Assembly: GCA_028023455.1 (NCBI GenBank)
Contig: JAQFVV010006305.1
Coordinates: 2,473,001 to 2,537,000 of the forward strand
Direction: 5' to 3'
Length of the DNA stretch: 64,000 nt
Origin: Epiperipatus broadwayi
Taxonomy: Eukaryota > Onychophora > Udeonychophora > Euonychophora > Peripatidae
The notes beneath the pieces were generated by a model. That model ran no database searches, was not told where the DNA came from, and saw only the letters and a program-made list of their open reading frames with translations. Of the stretch, positions 37,169 to 48,465 are shown piece after piece. Each line of letters opens with the position of its first letter. Positions within the stretch are counted from its first letter, which is position 1. The position numbers and the translations under genes are program-made.

Positions 37169-37226
37169 ATTTATTAAGGTATAATACATTTAATTTCCAA
37201 TTAAAAATTCCTGATGTACTATAATC
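37169..37226 (+). pseudogene. trnG: trnG-like remnant at the right end of the NUMT
   Basis: TTTAA and TTAAA enclose the loop TTTCCAA with anticodon TCC at 37196-37198, in the setting ATTTAATTTCCAATTAAA, which is very close to arthropod mitochondrial trnG. GGTATAATAC precedes it and GATGTACTATAA follows. In the ancestral order trnG lies between cox3 and nad3 on the same strand as nad2, so finding it here on the opposite strand implies a rearranged source mitogenome or a chimeric insertion. Confidence 0.45.
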
Positions 37227-37366
37227 ACCTCAGATTTCATCTACATACTTAACAGAATTAAATGCAATAAAAATGATAATAATAAATATTTCTTTTAATA
37301 AATTTTATCCTATTTAATGCTAAAATAGTTTGACCATGTTGAGAAAATGAATATAAATATATTCTC
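37227..37366. other. spacer between NUMT and LINE copy 1
   Basis: About 140 bp with no feature. Part may be unrecognised mitochondrial sequence. Confidence 0.4.
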
Positions 37367-40300
37367 TATCATCATCGTCAACTATTATCAAGCCATTGCA
37401 GGATGAAAGTCTCTCCAAATTCAATCTATCGCCTATCTTTAGCCTCTCTACTCCACATTACTGCTGCATGCTTTCTTATTTCATCCATCCATCTCAAATG
37501 TGGTCTTTTTCTGGATCTTTTATAATCTCTTGGAATCCAGTTTAAAATTTCAATTGTCCATCTATTATTATCTCTTTTAGCATTATATCCAGCTCAATTC
37601 CATTTCAATCTTTTAATACTTTCAATGATTTCAGTAATATGTGTTTGTTTTCTTATCCATGCATTGCATTATCACTCTCTTCTTGTTACTCCTAACATGC
37701 ATTTCCCATACTTCATTGAGTGGTCTGAAATCTGTATTGCTCTTCTGTTAAAAGTCCAAGTCTCAGATCCATAAATAAGAATTGGTAAAACATGTAGGCA
37801 TATTTCCTTTTAATATTAAGTTATTTCTACAAAAAGCACTCCAACCAAGTTTAATTCTATGAATAATTTCATCCATTATGCTTCCATCCATAGCAATAAT
37901 CTGACCAAGTTATTTATAGTTGTTAACTTCATCTAACTCATCATAATCAATCTTTTTCATTTTTAGGGAAAATCCATTCAACATTACTTTAGTCTTTTTA
38001 AAGTTTTAGTCCTACTTTCTTACTTTCATCTGATAATAATGTGAAAGGCTGAAACCTTTCACAGAAGTGCCTTAAAAATTCTTATACGACAGCCAATCAG
38101 GTGTCACAATGACTGCATAGAAAACTCTCAAGTCAAAACACAAGGCAGAGATTTTATGAAAAAAAAAAAGATGGTTCCCACATTCTTCCCTACTTAAATT
38201 TATATATAAATAAACCAGACTCAAGCATTCTGAATTAAGAGCATGAAGCTTAAAACACCTTCACATTTAATTCACTAAATATTATATATAAATAAGCAAC
38301 ATGAAATCTTTGGATTTACTATAAAGTAATTTTCAAATCCAATTAATTGATAGTAACAAATGTAAATATATTAATTTATTAAGCACAAGCAGATGATATA
38401 ATAATAATGTGAAAGGCTGAAAACTTTGACAGAAGTGCCTTAAAAATGCTTATATGACAGTCAATCAGATGTAATAATGACTGCATAGAAAACTATCAAT
38501 TCATTGGATTTGAAAATTACTTCGTAGTAAATTGAAGAATTTCACTTTGCTTATTTATATATAATATTTAGTGAATTAAATGTGAAAGTGTTTAAAGGTT
38601 CATACTCTCATTTCAAAATGCTTAAGACTGGCTTATTTATATATAAATTTAAGTAGAGAAGAAGGTGGGAACCATCTTTTTCTCATAAAATCTCTGCCTT
38701 GTATTTTGACTTGAGAGTTTTCTATGCAGTCATTATTACATTTGATTGGCTGTCATATAAGCATTTTTAAGGTGCTTCTGTCAAAAGTTTCAGCCTTTCA
38801 CGTTATTATTATATCATCTGTTTGCACTTAATAAATTAATATATTCATTTTCATCTGATAACTCTTGCAGCATTTTCCGAAGCTCTGAAGCATTATTTGC
38901 AAAAACAACTATATCATCTGCAAAATCTAAATGGCTTAAATAGTCTCCATTTTTTTTTGCTCCTTTAGCTTCTCATTTTAATTCACAAAATACATCTTGC
39001 AGCATTTCTGTAAAAAGTCTGGGAAAATGTGGAGTCATCCTGTCTTACACCATTCTCAATTATTGCTGTTGTATTTTTATAAATATTCTTCAGAATATCT
39101 TTGATATCCAATGCTTTAATCACTGAAGAAATGCTTATAGAATCAAATGCTTTTTCAAATCTATAAATACAAAACATAATGGCAACTCATATTTATTGGT
39201 TCTTTCTATAACTCAACTGTACTAAAATCATTTTTTAATTCATCTTGTTCTTTTGGTTGATTGAAGTCCAAAGTTCTCTGTAGATGAGTTGTAATAATCT
39301 TGGTAAAAATTTTGTATAAAACTGATAAAAAAACTGATAGGTATGTAATTTCTAATATCTTCTTTATTACCCTTTTAAAATATTAATATTAATACTGCAT
39401 TCTTCCAATCATCTGGTATATCTCTATCATTTAGATATTTGTTATATAACTTTGCCAAAAAAAATTCTATCCTTCAGCTGCTTTTTTTAATATATCAATT
39501 ATAATTCCATCATTATCTGTAACATTTTTCTTTTTCATAAATTTAATTGCATGTCTCACTTCTTCATTTAAATCCTGAGCAATTTAGAAGATACCCATAT
39601 CATAATATCATCTCTTTTTTTAGTAATAGTTTCATCTTTTTTTCTTATTGCAGATATAAATTTCCTATCAATACCAAAATGTTGTTTTACACTCTTGAGA
39701 CTTATTCTCTTCTACAGCTTTCCTTGTTAATACACAATTATACATTCTTATATCATTAGCCAATTCTTTTTTCATATCATTTTACAAAATTTGATATTCA
39801 ATCCTTAATGCATCATTTTTATATATCTTATATTTCTTCTTTTCTTTATAAATTCTCTAGTGTCAATAGAAATTTTATTAGTCAGTTGCTGCTTTTTTCT
39901 ACCAGCTATCTTTGTTGCAGTGTTTAAAAGTATCTCAGTTATTTGCTTATTAATTTCATTCAAATCTGAATCATGTTCAAAATCTACTAATACTTGAAAC
40001 CGATTTGTAAATTCATTAGAATGTTTCTGAATATTAGGAATATCAACTGTGAATATTGTTTTTTTAAAATAATTTTGGTCTCTAGTTTTGCATTAACATA
40101 TAGCTTACATCTTACTAATCATGATCACTTCCTGTGTTGAATTTATTAAGAACATTACATTTTTGAAATGCGTTTTCTGTTAGTCAAAATGTAATCCAAT
40201 TATGCTGTACCTTCATTTGGATGCATCCATGTCCATTTCCTTTTAAGATTTTTCTCAAAAAAGAAATTCATAATATAAAGTTTTTCTTTTTCTGCAAATT

Positions 40301-40940
40301 CCACTAGTCTATGTCCTCTCTCATTTCTAACACCATAACCAAATTATCTATAGCACTTTAATCTTTTATTTGTTTACCAATTCTAGCATTAAAGCCTCTT
40401 ATAATCATTTTAAAATGATATGATCTTATAAAAAATATTTGTACATCTATATAAACTTCTACTATTTCATTACTACGAGGACTTATTGGGACATAAACCT
40501 GAATTATCTGAATTTGGTATCTGTTAAGTTGAATAATTAATCTGCTCTCTGTCTGATACATCATCAATCTCCATAATGTTGTTCTACTTTTTATTTATAA
40601 TGAATCCTACTCCACTTGCACTTCCAGTATTTGTGCCTTTGCAATAGAGTACATGTCCCCTTTTTAAAACAATTGTCTCTACTTTTTTTTTCTAATTTCA
40701 CAAAATCCAATAATGTCTCATTTAATATGAGACAGTTCTTCTTTCTATTCTTGCAATCTTCTCTCCTTCACTTAAAAAAATGATCTGCAGTTATAAGTAC
40801 CTAAATAAAAAGTCAGCATCAAATGGCAGTCTTTGTCCATAATCAGGGGATTCTTAGCACCCTCTGCTGACTTTACAGCCTCTTGGGAATAAGGGCCATG
40901 ATTTATTTTTATCTGCATGATTATAAATATCTATTAGAAA
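37367..40940 (-). mobile_element. decayed RTE-clade LINE, copy 1 (interrupted)
   Basis: Non-LTR retrotransposon relic. On the minus strand, in order: an APE endonuclease with YQIQIIQVYVP (about 40500) and LDYILTNRKR (40171-40200); a reverse transcriptase with DFEKAFDSI (about 39140), IIENGVRQDDST (about 39050; normally GVRQGDS) and the catalytic FADDIVVFA (38913-38924); and a C-terminal part with DNNRWTIEILNWIPRD (about 37540). The 3' end is at AACTATTATCAAGCCATTGCAGG next to ATCATCATCG, which is the decayed TGATGA tail typical of RTE elements. Many stops and frameshifts show it is inactive. A foldback element (38037-38848) splits it between the RT core and the C-terminus. Confidence 0.88.
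38037..38848. mobile_element. 812 bp foldback element nested in LINE copy 1
   Basis: A 13 bp direct duplication TTTCATCTGATAA (38024-38036 and 38849-38861) flanks it and, with one copy removed, restores LINE continuity. Long inverted arms (about 38040-38218 against 38633-38806) contain GCCTTAAAAATTCTTATA, TGACTGCATAGAAAACT, AAGGCAGAGATTTTATGA and GATGGTTCCCAC. A further copy of the arm tip lies at 38367-38485, in the orientation of the left arm, and pairs with 38735-38855. A full unit of about 490 bp with ~120 bp arms may therefore sit beside a second partial unit. No coding sequence. Confidence 0.8.
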
Positions 40941-41265
40941 AAAAGTTTTCTTTCACATATTTATTCTGCTTTATCAGGTAATTGAGAAGAAAGACCATAG
41001 TGTTTTCTGATCTTAAACTCAGAGGTAAAAAACTAATAACTCACCATGATGGCTAATGCATGTTGGTAAGCAGCCCATCCATGTTCATATACTATATGAA
41101 TAATGACAGTAATAATAACTGCAATGACAAGAATCTATGGAGTGGACATTAGGAATTTTCCCTGCTTGATTCCTTTAATGCTTCCAAGAGGAATCAAAGA
41201 GTCTTCTTTTAGTTAGCACCAAACTCCTTTCTGCATACCACTCCAAAAAATGAATAAAAATAACT
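40941..41265 (-). repeat. putative LINE 5' flank / 5' UTR, shared with copy 2
   Basis: This matches 49915-50150, with landmarks AGAAAGACCATAGTGTTT, CTCAGAGGTAA, GCAATGACAAGAATC and GGAGTGGACATTAGGAA. Both copies lie on the 5' side of an RTE LINE in the same orientation, so it is most simply the element's 5' untranslated part. In copy 2 it is separated from the LINE body by about 1.45 kb. Confidence 0.6.
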
Positions 41266-42714
41266 ATCAACAAACAAATTGAACTCCATGAAATTAAGGA
41301 ATCAATACCAATTTTTCTTAATAAATTTAATGAAGATTTTAAAATTAACTGGATGATACTCTTAGCTGATATAAATCTTTTCTTCCTTGGGAAAGCTTTT
41401 GAAAAATGAATTTACAACTATTCCATTTTATCTAATTAAAGACAATTCACAAAGCTAACAACATATATAATAAATGAATTATATTCTGGATCAGTAGAGA
41501 ACTTTCATTTTTTGAGACAATTTATGTTAGCAAACATGACATCTTTTGGATTTTAGAATATTTTAGTCTATCAATTTCGGGTACATGCTTTTTTTTAAAT
41601 GGAATCTCTCAAGAGAGTGGAAATTATGTGACATATTAAATGTTTTTGAAATCATATAGATAAAATTTGCCATATTTTTCTCGATCTTATGACTTCAGAT
41701 ATCATTAATTAAAAGCAACCAGAAATGGAATGCAAAGAAAAATACATGGAATCAAGAATTCCAGTTATATCTTGTGCTATAAAACATTTAAACAATTTAC
41801 AATGTTTGACTATAAGTATAGTGTATATATTGAACTTAATGTAATTAGAGGGGATTTTTCCAATTGTTCCATTTCTGGAGAATACTGAAAACAATTTTTT
41901 CACATTGAAACAAAGAAATAATAGTCTTTTAAATCAATGTATGAGTACTAAAGATCTGAAAATTGCCAAACAGTCTTGTAAAATGTTTTGATGTTGCAAG
42001 AAAAGAAAGATGGAGAAGCTATAGAAAAACAAAATATGAAATCAGTTTGAAAGTTTGTTTTCACATCAAGACAGATTTTGTGGATATTAAAAAAAAACCT
42101 TCAAAAAATGAATTTATATATTAGACTTTTAAATCAAAAATTGATAGAATAAGGAAGGGAAGCATTAAAGTAGAACTATAAACTTTTTATTTTATACTCT
42201 ATATCAAATATCAATTAGATGCTGTTTTTGGCTACCTCAAATCAAGAAATGCCCCTAGATTTTGTAATATGCTTCCACAAATTATATATATATAAAACAC
42301 AAAAAAACAACAATTTACAACCCAAATCAAAGCAAGATTAAAAAAACTATTCATTAATATTATGTTCATAGAAGTGAGCTAAAAATTTTACATGAAGGCA
42401 AAAGTATAGCAGTTCTATTATCTATAAATCTAACAATGATCCAATAAATTATTGCCCATATCATTAATTTTTTTTCTTACAAGCCAGGATAAAGATATAG
42501 TAACAAGATCCTACCTGTAATTATCCACATCAAAAAGAGCTTTCAAAATAAACTAAAATCTGGTGTTACATTTATTAAGCTGACTTCTAAAAACAGTATT
42601 CTTCTATAAGTCTTTAAAATTATTAAATGCATGAAAACCATTCATTTATTTGACAAAACATCATTTATTTAAAAATATATTTATTGACATTATAAAATTG
42701 TACAGATGTATAAT
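41266..42714. other. AT-rich DNA, nothing recognised
   Basis: No clear element. A minus-strand frame at 41709-41903 (VFSRNGTIGKIPSNYIKF) is unidentified and probably chance or deep transposon debris. Confidence 0.45.
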
Positions 42715-43155
42715 AAATACACTTTGTTAATGTTGGCTCATCCATTGCTGGCGTTGGTCTGGAAGAAGTATGCCAGAGCCATTCTCTGCACTAGCAGGTT
42801 AATATATGAGTAAATACGTACTATTTTGTTGGTATTGCCCACCCCTTTTGAGGTTGACCCAATAATGCTAACTTATCAGCTGGGATACATGTAGTGTGAA
42901 ATCAATGCCTCTCTAGTAGAATCCGACATGTTGCAACACAGACTACTTCTATGATACACTACAATGTGAATATATCAGGTCCAAAATTCATGTAGAGTCT
43001 GTGGGCCATACTAGTAGGCTCCATGTATTATTAAACAAAAATCTAGTGGATAGTATCTTATCCTTGTCTTGAAGAGCTTTGAGCTTATCGCAAAATATAG
43101 CATTGGGGTCCGGTGTTGGTTGTGTGAACTTTGTCCTGCACCTTGTGTACATTTA
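42715..43155. other. GC-richer unexplained island
   Basis: This stretch has clearly more G/C than its neighbours, with words such as GCTGGCGTTGGTCTGG, CATCCATTGC, CCACCCCTTTTGAGG and GGTCCGGTGTTGGTTG. No long ORF, tRNA-like box or second copy in the window was found. It is most likely a decayed transposon inserted from a less AT-rich source; an old coding remnant cannot be excluded. Confidence 0.5.
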
Positions 43156-45237
43156 GTTAAAAAATCCTAGTAAACATAAATTTTTAGAGATCGACAATTA
43201 TTAGGAAAGTTTTTTCACTTTATTTAATATATTTACTGACCTTGCAAAAATTGAAAGCAAGGATTTCATTTGTATTGATGACACTGCTTTGACTTGACAA
43301 AACAATTTCTTTCTTAAAAATAGTTAAATTTCTTTGGTAAGGATGTCATATCTTTGATTATCAAAGATTGCAGCTTTAGCCATAATTTTTTAAATATGAA
43401 AGTATATTCAATTTTTCATGTAAATAATCGAAAAGTATCTCATAAATTGATCATAATCTCCTGCATATATAATCTTATCTTGCACTACTTAGATGTTAGA
43501 ACTTTATTATAATTTATTTTTCTTATCCTCAAAGATTAGATTTAAAATTATTTTTAAGAAATTTTTTTTGGAAAATTGATTGCCACTTCCTAGGAGGAGG
43601 AAGGAATTGTAATTCAACTGCTGTAAGAATATTTATTTTGTTCTACTTTTGAATACTACCCCAGTTTGGGAGTGCTTATTCTAAATTTCTCATTAGAATT
43701 AAATGTTATAAAGAAAAATATCACATTCGGATTGATCCCACGAGGTGGCTATTTGCCTTGCTATTTATATATCCATCAGATATCAGTAGATGAATTGTGT
43801 TATAAAAATATTTAAAAGATCAATAAATAAATCAAATTAATTGTTAACTCAAGGCACAGTTTTATCCTATCATATAACCTCAAATTGATATCTTTTCTGG
43901 ATATTCAACAAAAAATATCGTACAACTGAAACTTTAAAGTATTAGAAATTGACTTCAGTTATAATTTCAAACAAATACATTTTTTCCAGAATCAATAATA
44001 AAGTTAGCTAGATTTTATCTCTTTTTACATTATTAGTCTCCATCCATCCATTTTCATTGTAATTATCTGTTTCAGAAAAGTATTTTAAATGCCTTTCAAT
44101 TTACTAGCCATGGTTAAACCCAAATCATGGACTAAATAGTTAATCATTATCTTATCTATGCAAACAATGGTTGAATTGTGAAGACATAATTCATTTTATG
44201 AATGAAATTTATACAATAAGCAAATGATTGCGAATGACCATCTCGCAAACAAAAAGGCTATACGGTTAATAAACTTATTTCTAAAAATATATTTTTTTTC
44301 AATCTCGCAATTTTCTAACTATTAAAAGAAAAAGTGTTGATTAATTTATTTAAATGTTTCTGCTACTACTCAGTTTAATGTATGCACCCAACAAAAAAAA
44401 TGAGTCAAATTTCAGGATAGATACTCATTTATGTATATCGAATATTAAAAAGTATATATACTCATCCTCGCGAACACATACACACATATAAACAGCTACA
44501 TGTATTTTGGAATATTTGATTTAAGATAAAAATTATTTCACTCTGTAGTTGCCATTTTGCAAGAATAAGTTAATCTCTGTTCTAGTTTGAATAAGGCGTT
44601 TATTTTATAATTCATTTCATGTTCTGTGATAAGCTTTGTGTTTTTATAAAGCACTAAGTGTTTTTACTTCTGTAATTCACAGCTTTTTTATCTTTCAAAT
44701 AAGAAAAATACTTTTTATTAAAAGCTTTATTTTTAAAAAAAAAAGTAAAGTAAATAGTTATATATGAATAGTGTTTAAATTTATTTATAAAATTGAATTG
44801 ACTTTTTTGTTAAGTTAGAAAGTTAAGTATTTAACTTAACTCTGACCATTTATCATAATATGTTCAGTTTTTGTGGAAAGTATTAATGGTAGTCGAAGGA
44901 GGGAGAAGTTGCCTATTGCCATACTTTATTAGAGCTCATTGAAAATCTGTAATTCAACTATATTTTTGAATAGCATTGCACAATTGCTAATGGTTTAAAA
45001 AATACTGGAATAAAAAATGTTGAGATATTTTTTGGTTTATAAATAGAAAAAAAGGGAAAAGAGAGCATCAATTTCACTTAAATAGAACTTATGAAAAATA
45101 TAAAAGATTTTTTAAATAAAGAATTATAGATTATTAATAAACATGTAGCAACTACTAGAGTGGTCATCATGACTCCACTGGACAGGTCAGTTGTGATGAT
45201 AACGATGATATATAATCTCTTTTATTGGTGATGTTAA
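43156..45237. other. AT-rich DNA, nothing recognised
   Basis: No exon, RNA or element was seen. TGATGATAACGATGATATA at 45194-45212 may be the decayed tail of LINE copy 2. Confidence 0.5.
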
Positions 45238-48200
45238 CTTATATACATATGATCATTTTCAACCATTATCAATCCATTTCAGGATAAAAGTGTCTTCAAA
45301 TTTAATCCAGTTTCTCCAATTCGTAATATTTTTTATTTACATCACATCAACAAAATTTCTTACTTCGTTTATGTATCTCTTATGTGGTCTCTTTGTAGGT
45401 CTTTTGTAATCTACCAGAATTTAGTTCATGATTTTATCTGACCATCTATTATCATCTTTTCTAGAAATATATCCATCCCAGTGCCATTCCAATATTCAAC
45501 AATACCTGTTTGTTCTCACAATCTAGTAGTTCACTTTTGATTCCTTTTTTGTTATTCTCAACAGACATCACTTCATATTTCATTGAGTGCTATGAAGAAT
45601 CTTTGTAGTTCTTCTTTTGTCCAAATCTTAGATCCATTAATAAGAATCGATAAAATACATAACATTAAAAAGATTTTTTTTTTTCAAATTCATAGGCATA
45701 TTTTCTTTTAATATTAAATTATTTCTATCAAAAGCACGCAATATAAGTTTAATTCTATAATTAATGTCATCCATTATTTTTCCTTCTATATTAAAATCAG
45801 ACCAAGGTATTTATAGTTGTTTATCAATCTTTATTTTCTTCAGAGGAAATGCATTGAACATTAATCTTTTTAGCATTCATCCTTAATCTTACTTTCTCAC
45901 TATCACTTAAAAACCCTTGCAATATTTCCTGGAACTCTGAAGCTTTATTGAGGAATAAAAACAACCATATCATCTGAAATACTTTTATTCCTTTATCTTT
46001 TCATTTTAATCCACAAAATACTTTTTGTAAAACTGCTATAAAAAGTTTTGGAGATATGGAATCATCTTGTTGTAAACTCATCAATAAAATATTCTTCTTA
46101 ATGCCACCATGTAATCTAATCTCTATTATTGCATTTTGATAAATATTCTTTAAAAAATGACAATATCCTGATTCTATAATCTTGATGATCCAATGCTTTA
46201 ATCATCATAAAAATACTTGTGAATGAAATGCCTTTTTAAAATCTACAAATCAAAAACAATGGCAATTCATTTTCATAGTTTTTTTTTTAATAATTTTGTT
46301 TACGACTTGGATGTGTTTCACTGTTGTAAATCCACTTATAAATTCAGATTGTTCTTTTGGTTGGTTTACATCTAAAATTCATTGTAGACAAGATGTAAGA
46401 TTGTTGAGTCTGTAATATTTAATATCTTTATCACATTTCTTAAATATCATTGTTATTGCTACATTCTTCCAATCATCTGAAGCATCTTAATTATTTAATT
46501 CTAAGGTGGTATGTCATTTACTTATGCTGAATGTTTCCTATACGTGTAAATGGAGGGATTTCAACTCATGATTTTTCAGTCTATTCATTCTCCACTCTAT
46601 CTCAAGCAACTGAACACATGACCACACCCATGGCACCAAGATATATGTATGGGAGATTATGATCTGGCCAAAGTGATGAGCACTGGTTTTGCACAAAATA
46701 CATATATTGGGAATCGTGTATCTTTTTTGCATGTGTGCAGCATGTGTGTCAATTGCTTCAAATAGAGTGGAGGATGAATAGACTGAAAAATCCTGAGTTC
46801 AAATCCCTTTATTTACTTAATTATTTATACATTTGGTATGTAGTTTTGCCAACAATTTTCTATTTTTTTAGCTGTTTTTTTTAAGATAGCAATAATAATA
46901 ATTCCATTATTTGCTGGAGTTTTTTCCTTCTTTATAAATTTCATTACATGTCTCACCTTTTCATTTAAAACACTAGACAATTCAGATGTAGTAATTGTAG
47001 TGATTATTTTGTTTGCTTGTTCTTTATTAATATATATATATATTTATATAATTTTTTGTAGAACTCTTCCACACATTTCACAGCGTCATCATGATTTTTA
47101 ATAATAATAATTTTTTATTGTTGAAATAATTTTTCTTCCAATACCAAGTTATTATTTTATATGTTTGAAACTTTTATTCTTTTCTATAGTTTTCTTTGCC
47201 AAACTACAGTTATATTTCCTTATATCATTTTAATTTTTTTTTGTATTATTTTATAGAACTTCAGATATTCACTTTTTTTAAATAGATTATTTTAAAATAT
47301 TTTCATATTCCTTTTTTTCTTCATGCAGCCTTTTGTCTCACTTGAGAATTTATTTGTGAATTGCTGCTATTTTCAACTATCTATTTTTGTTGCAGTTTTT
47401 AGTACGATATCAATTATATTCTTATTGATTTCAATTAGATTTGTACTGTCTTTTTTAATAGTTTTTGTTTCTCTAGTTTTGTATTATCACATATCTTACA
47501 GTTCGTTAATCAATAATTACTCACTGTGTTAAATATATTAAGAACAATATAATTCTAAACTACATATTTTTTGCTAGTCAAAATATAATCCAATTCAAGT
47601 GTATTTTTATTTGGATATTTCCAAATCCATTTCTATTTAACATGTTTCTCAAAGAAATAATTCATAATATATCATTTTTTTATCAAATTCAAAAAAAGTG
47701 TATTCTCCCTCATTTGTCATATCCATTTCTATATAGTAGTTTTTTCAAAGAAACAATTCATAACATACTTTTTTTTAAATCCCCTCAAGTTCCACAATCT
47801 GTATTCTCTCTCATTTGTCATCATAGCCAGATTCATCCACAGCATTTTTTATCTTTCAGTTGCTTTCTAATCCTAGCATTAATGCCTCACATGACAATTT
47901 TAAAATGTTGTTTAGTGTAATCAAAATATTTTGTACATCTATATAAAAATCCTCTATTTCCTCATCATAATGAGAACTTGTTGGGGAATAAATCTGAATG
48001 ATTTCAATTAGGTATCTTCCATTAAGTTAAATAACCCATTATGGTAAATAATTAATCTGATCACTTTTTTATATGCCATAAATCTCCACAGTATTATTCT
48101 CCCACATTTTATTTATAATGAATCCCATTATTTTTGCTTCCAGTATTTGTGTTTTTATTAGCAAAGTACATGCCCACTTTTTTTTTTTTATCCTTTTCAT

Positions 48201-48465
48201 CTTTTTTTTAATTTTCCAAAATCCAACAATGTACCATTTAATATTAGATTCTTTATCCAGTTTATATAATCTTCCTATATGTGAAAGTGATCTTCAGTTG
48301 TAAATAGCAAAATAAGAATTTATCATTGAATGACAATCTGAGTTCACAATCAGAAGAGTCTTAGTATCCTCTGCCTTCAACAATCAATTAGTGATTGGCT
48401 TGTAACCTTGCAGCCACTTGGGGGGGGGATGGGAATCTTAATTTAGTTTTGTCTATTATGAATCT
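45238..48465 (-). mobile_element. decayed RTE-clade LINE, copy 2 (interrupted)
   Basis: Collinear with copy 1 at nucleotide level: 3' end CAACCATTATCAATCCATTTCAGG, then a C-terminal domain, the RT motif region with the catalytic box mutated (FSDD instead of FADD, about 45965-45980), and the endonuclease part reaching about 48430. Compared with copy 1 it has more frameshifts, and a 318 bp insertion sits at 46498-46815. A G-run at 48420-48429 lies near the 5' end. No intact ORF survives. The two LINEs are close relatives rather than halves of one, since each spans the whole protein. Confidence 0.85.
46498..46815. mobile_element. 318 bp TIR element nested in LINE copy 2; diverged member of the 475 bp family
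   Basis: A 12 bp direct repeat CTTAATTATTTA (46486-46497 and 46816-46827) flanks it, and the LINE reads on across it. Inverted ends of about 50 bp: AAATGGAGGGATTTCAACTC through ATTCTCCACTCTAT on the left mirrors ATAGAGTGGAGGATGAATAG through AAATCCCTTTATTT on the right. The centre (GATCTGGCCAAAGTGATGAG, CTGGTTTTGCACAAAATAC, ATATATTGGG, GTGTATCTTTT) aligns with the 475 bp repeat core (CTGGACCAACTGATGATTGC, CTGGTTTAGCATGAAATAC). The ends also contain GAGTTCAAATCCC, which looks like a pol III B box. Confidence 0.7.

Noticed and set aside
33784-37226. Genuine mitochondrial contig or contamination
   Set aside because: Frameshifts, stops, missing segments and nuclear LINE sequence on the right show an old nuclear insertion.
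47323-48303. Three plus-strand ORFs of 61-92 codons
   Set aside because: They lie antisense to the endonuclease region of LINE copy 2 and are shadows of it.
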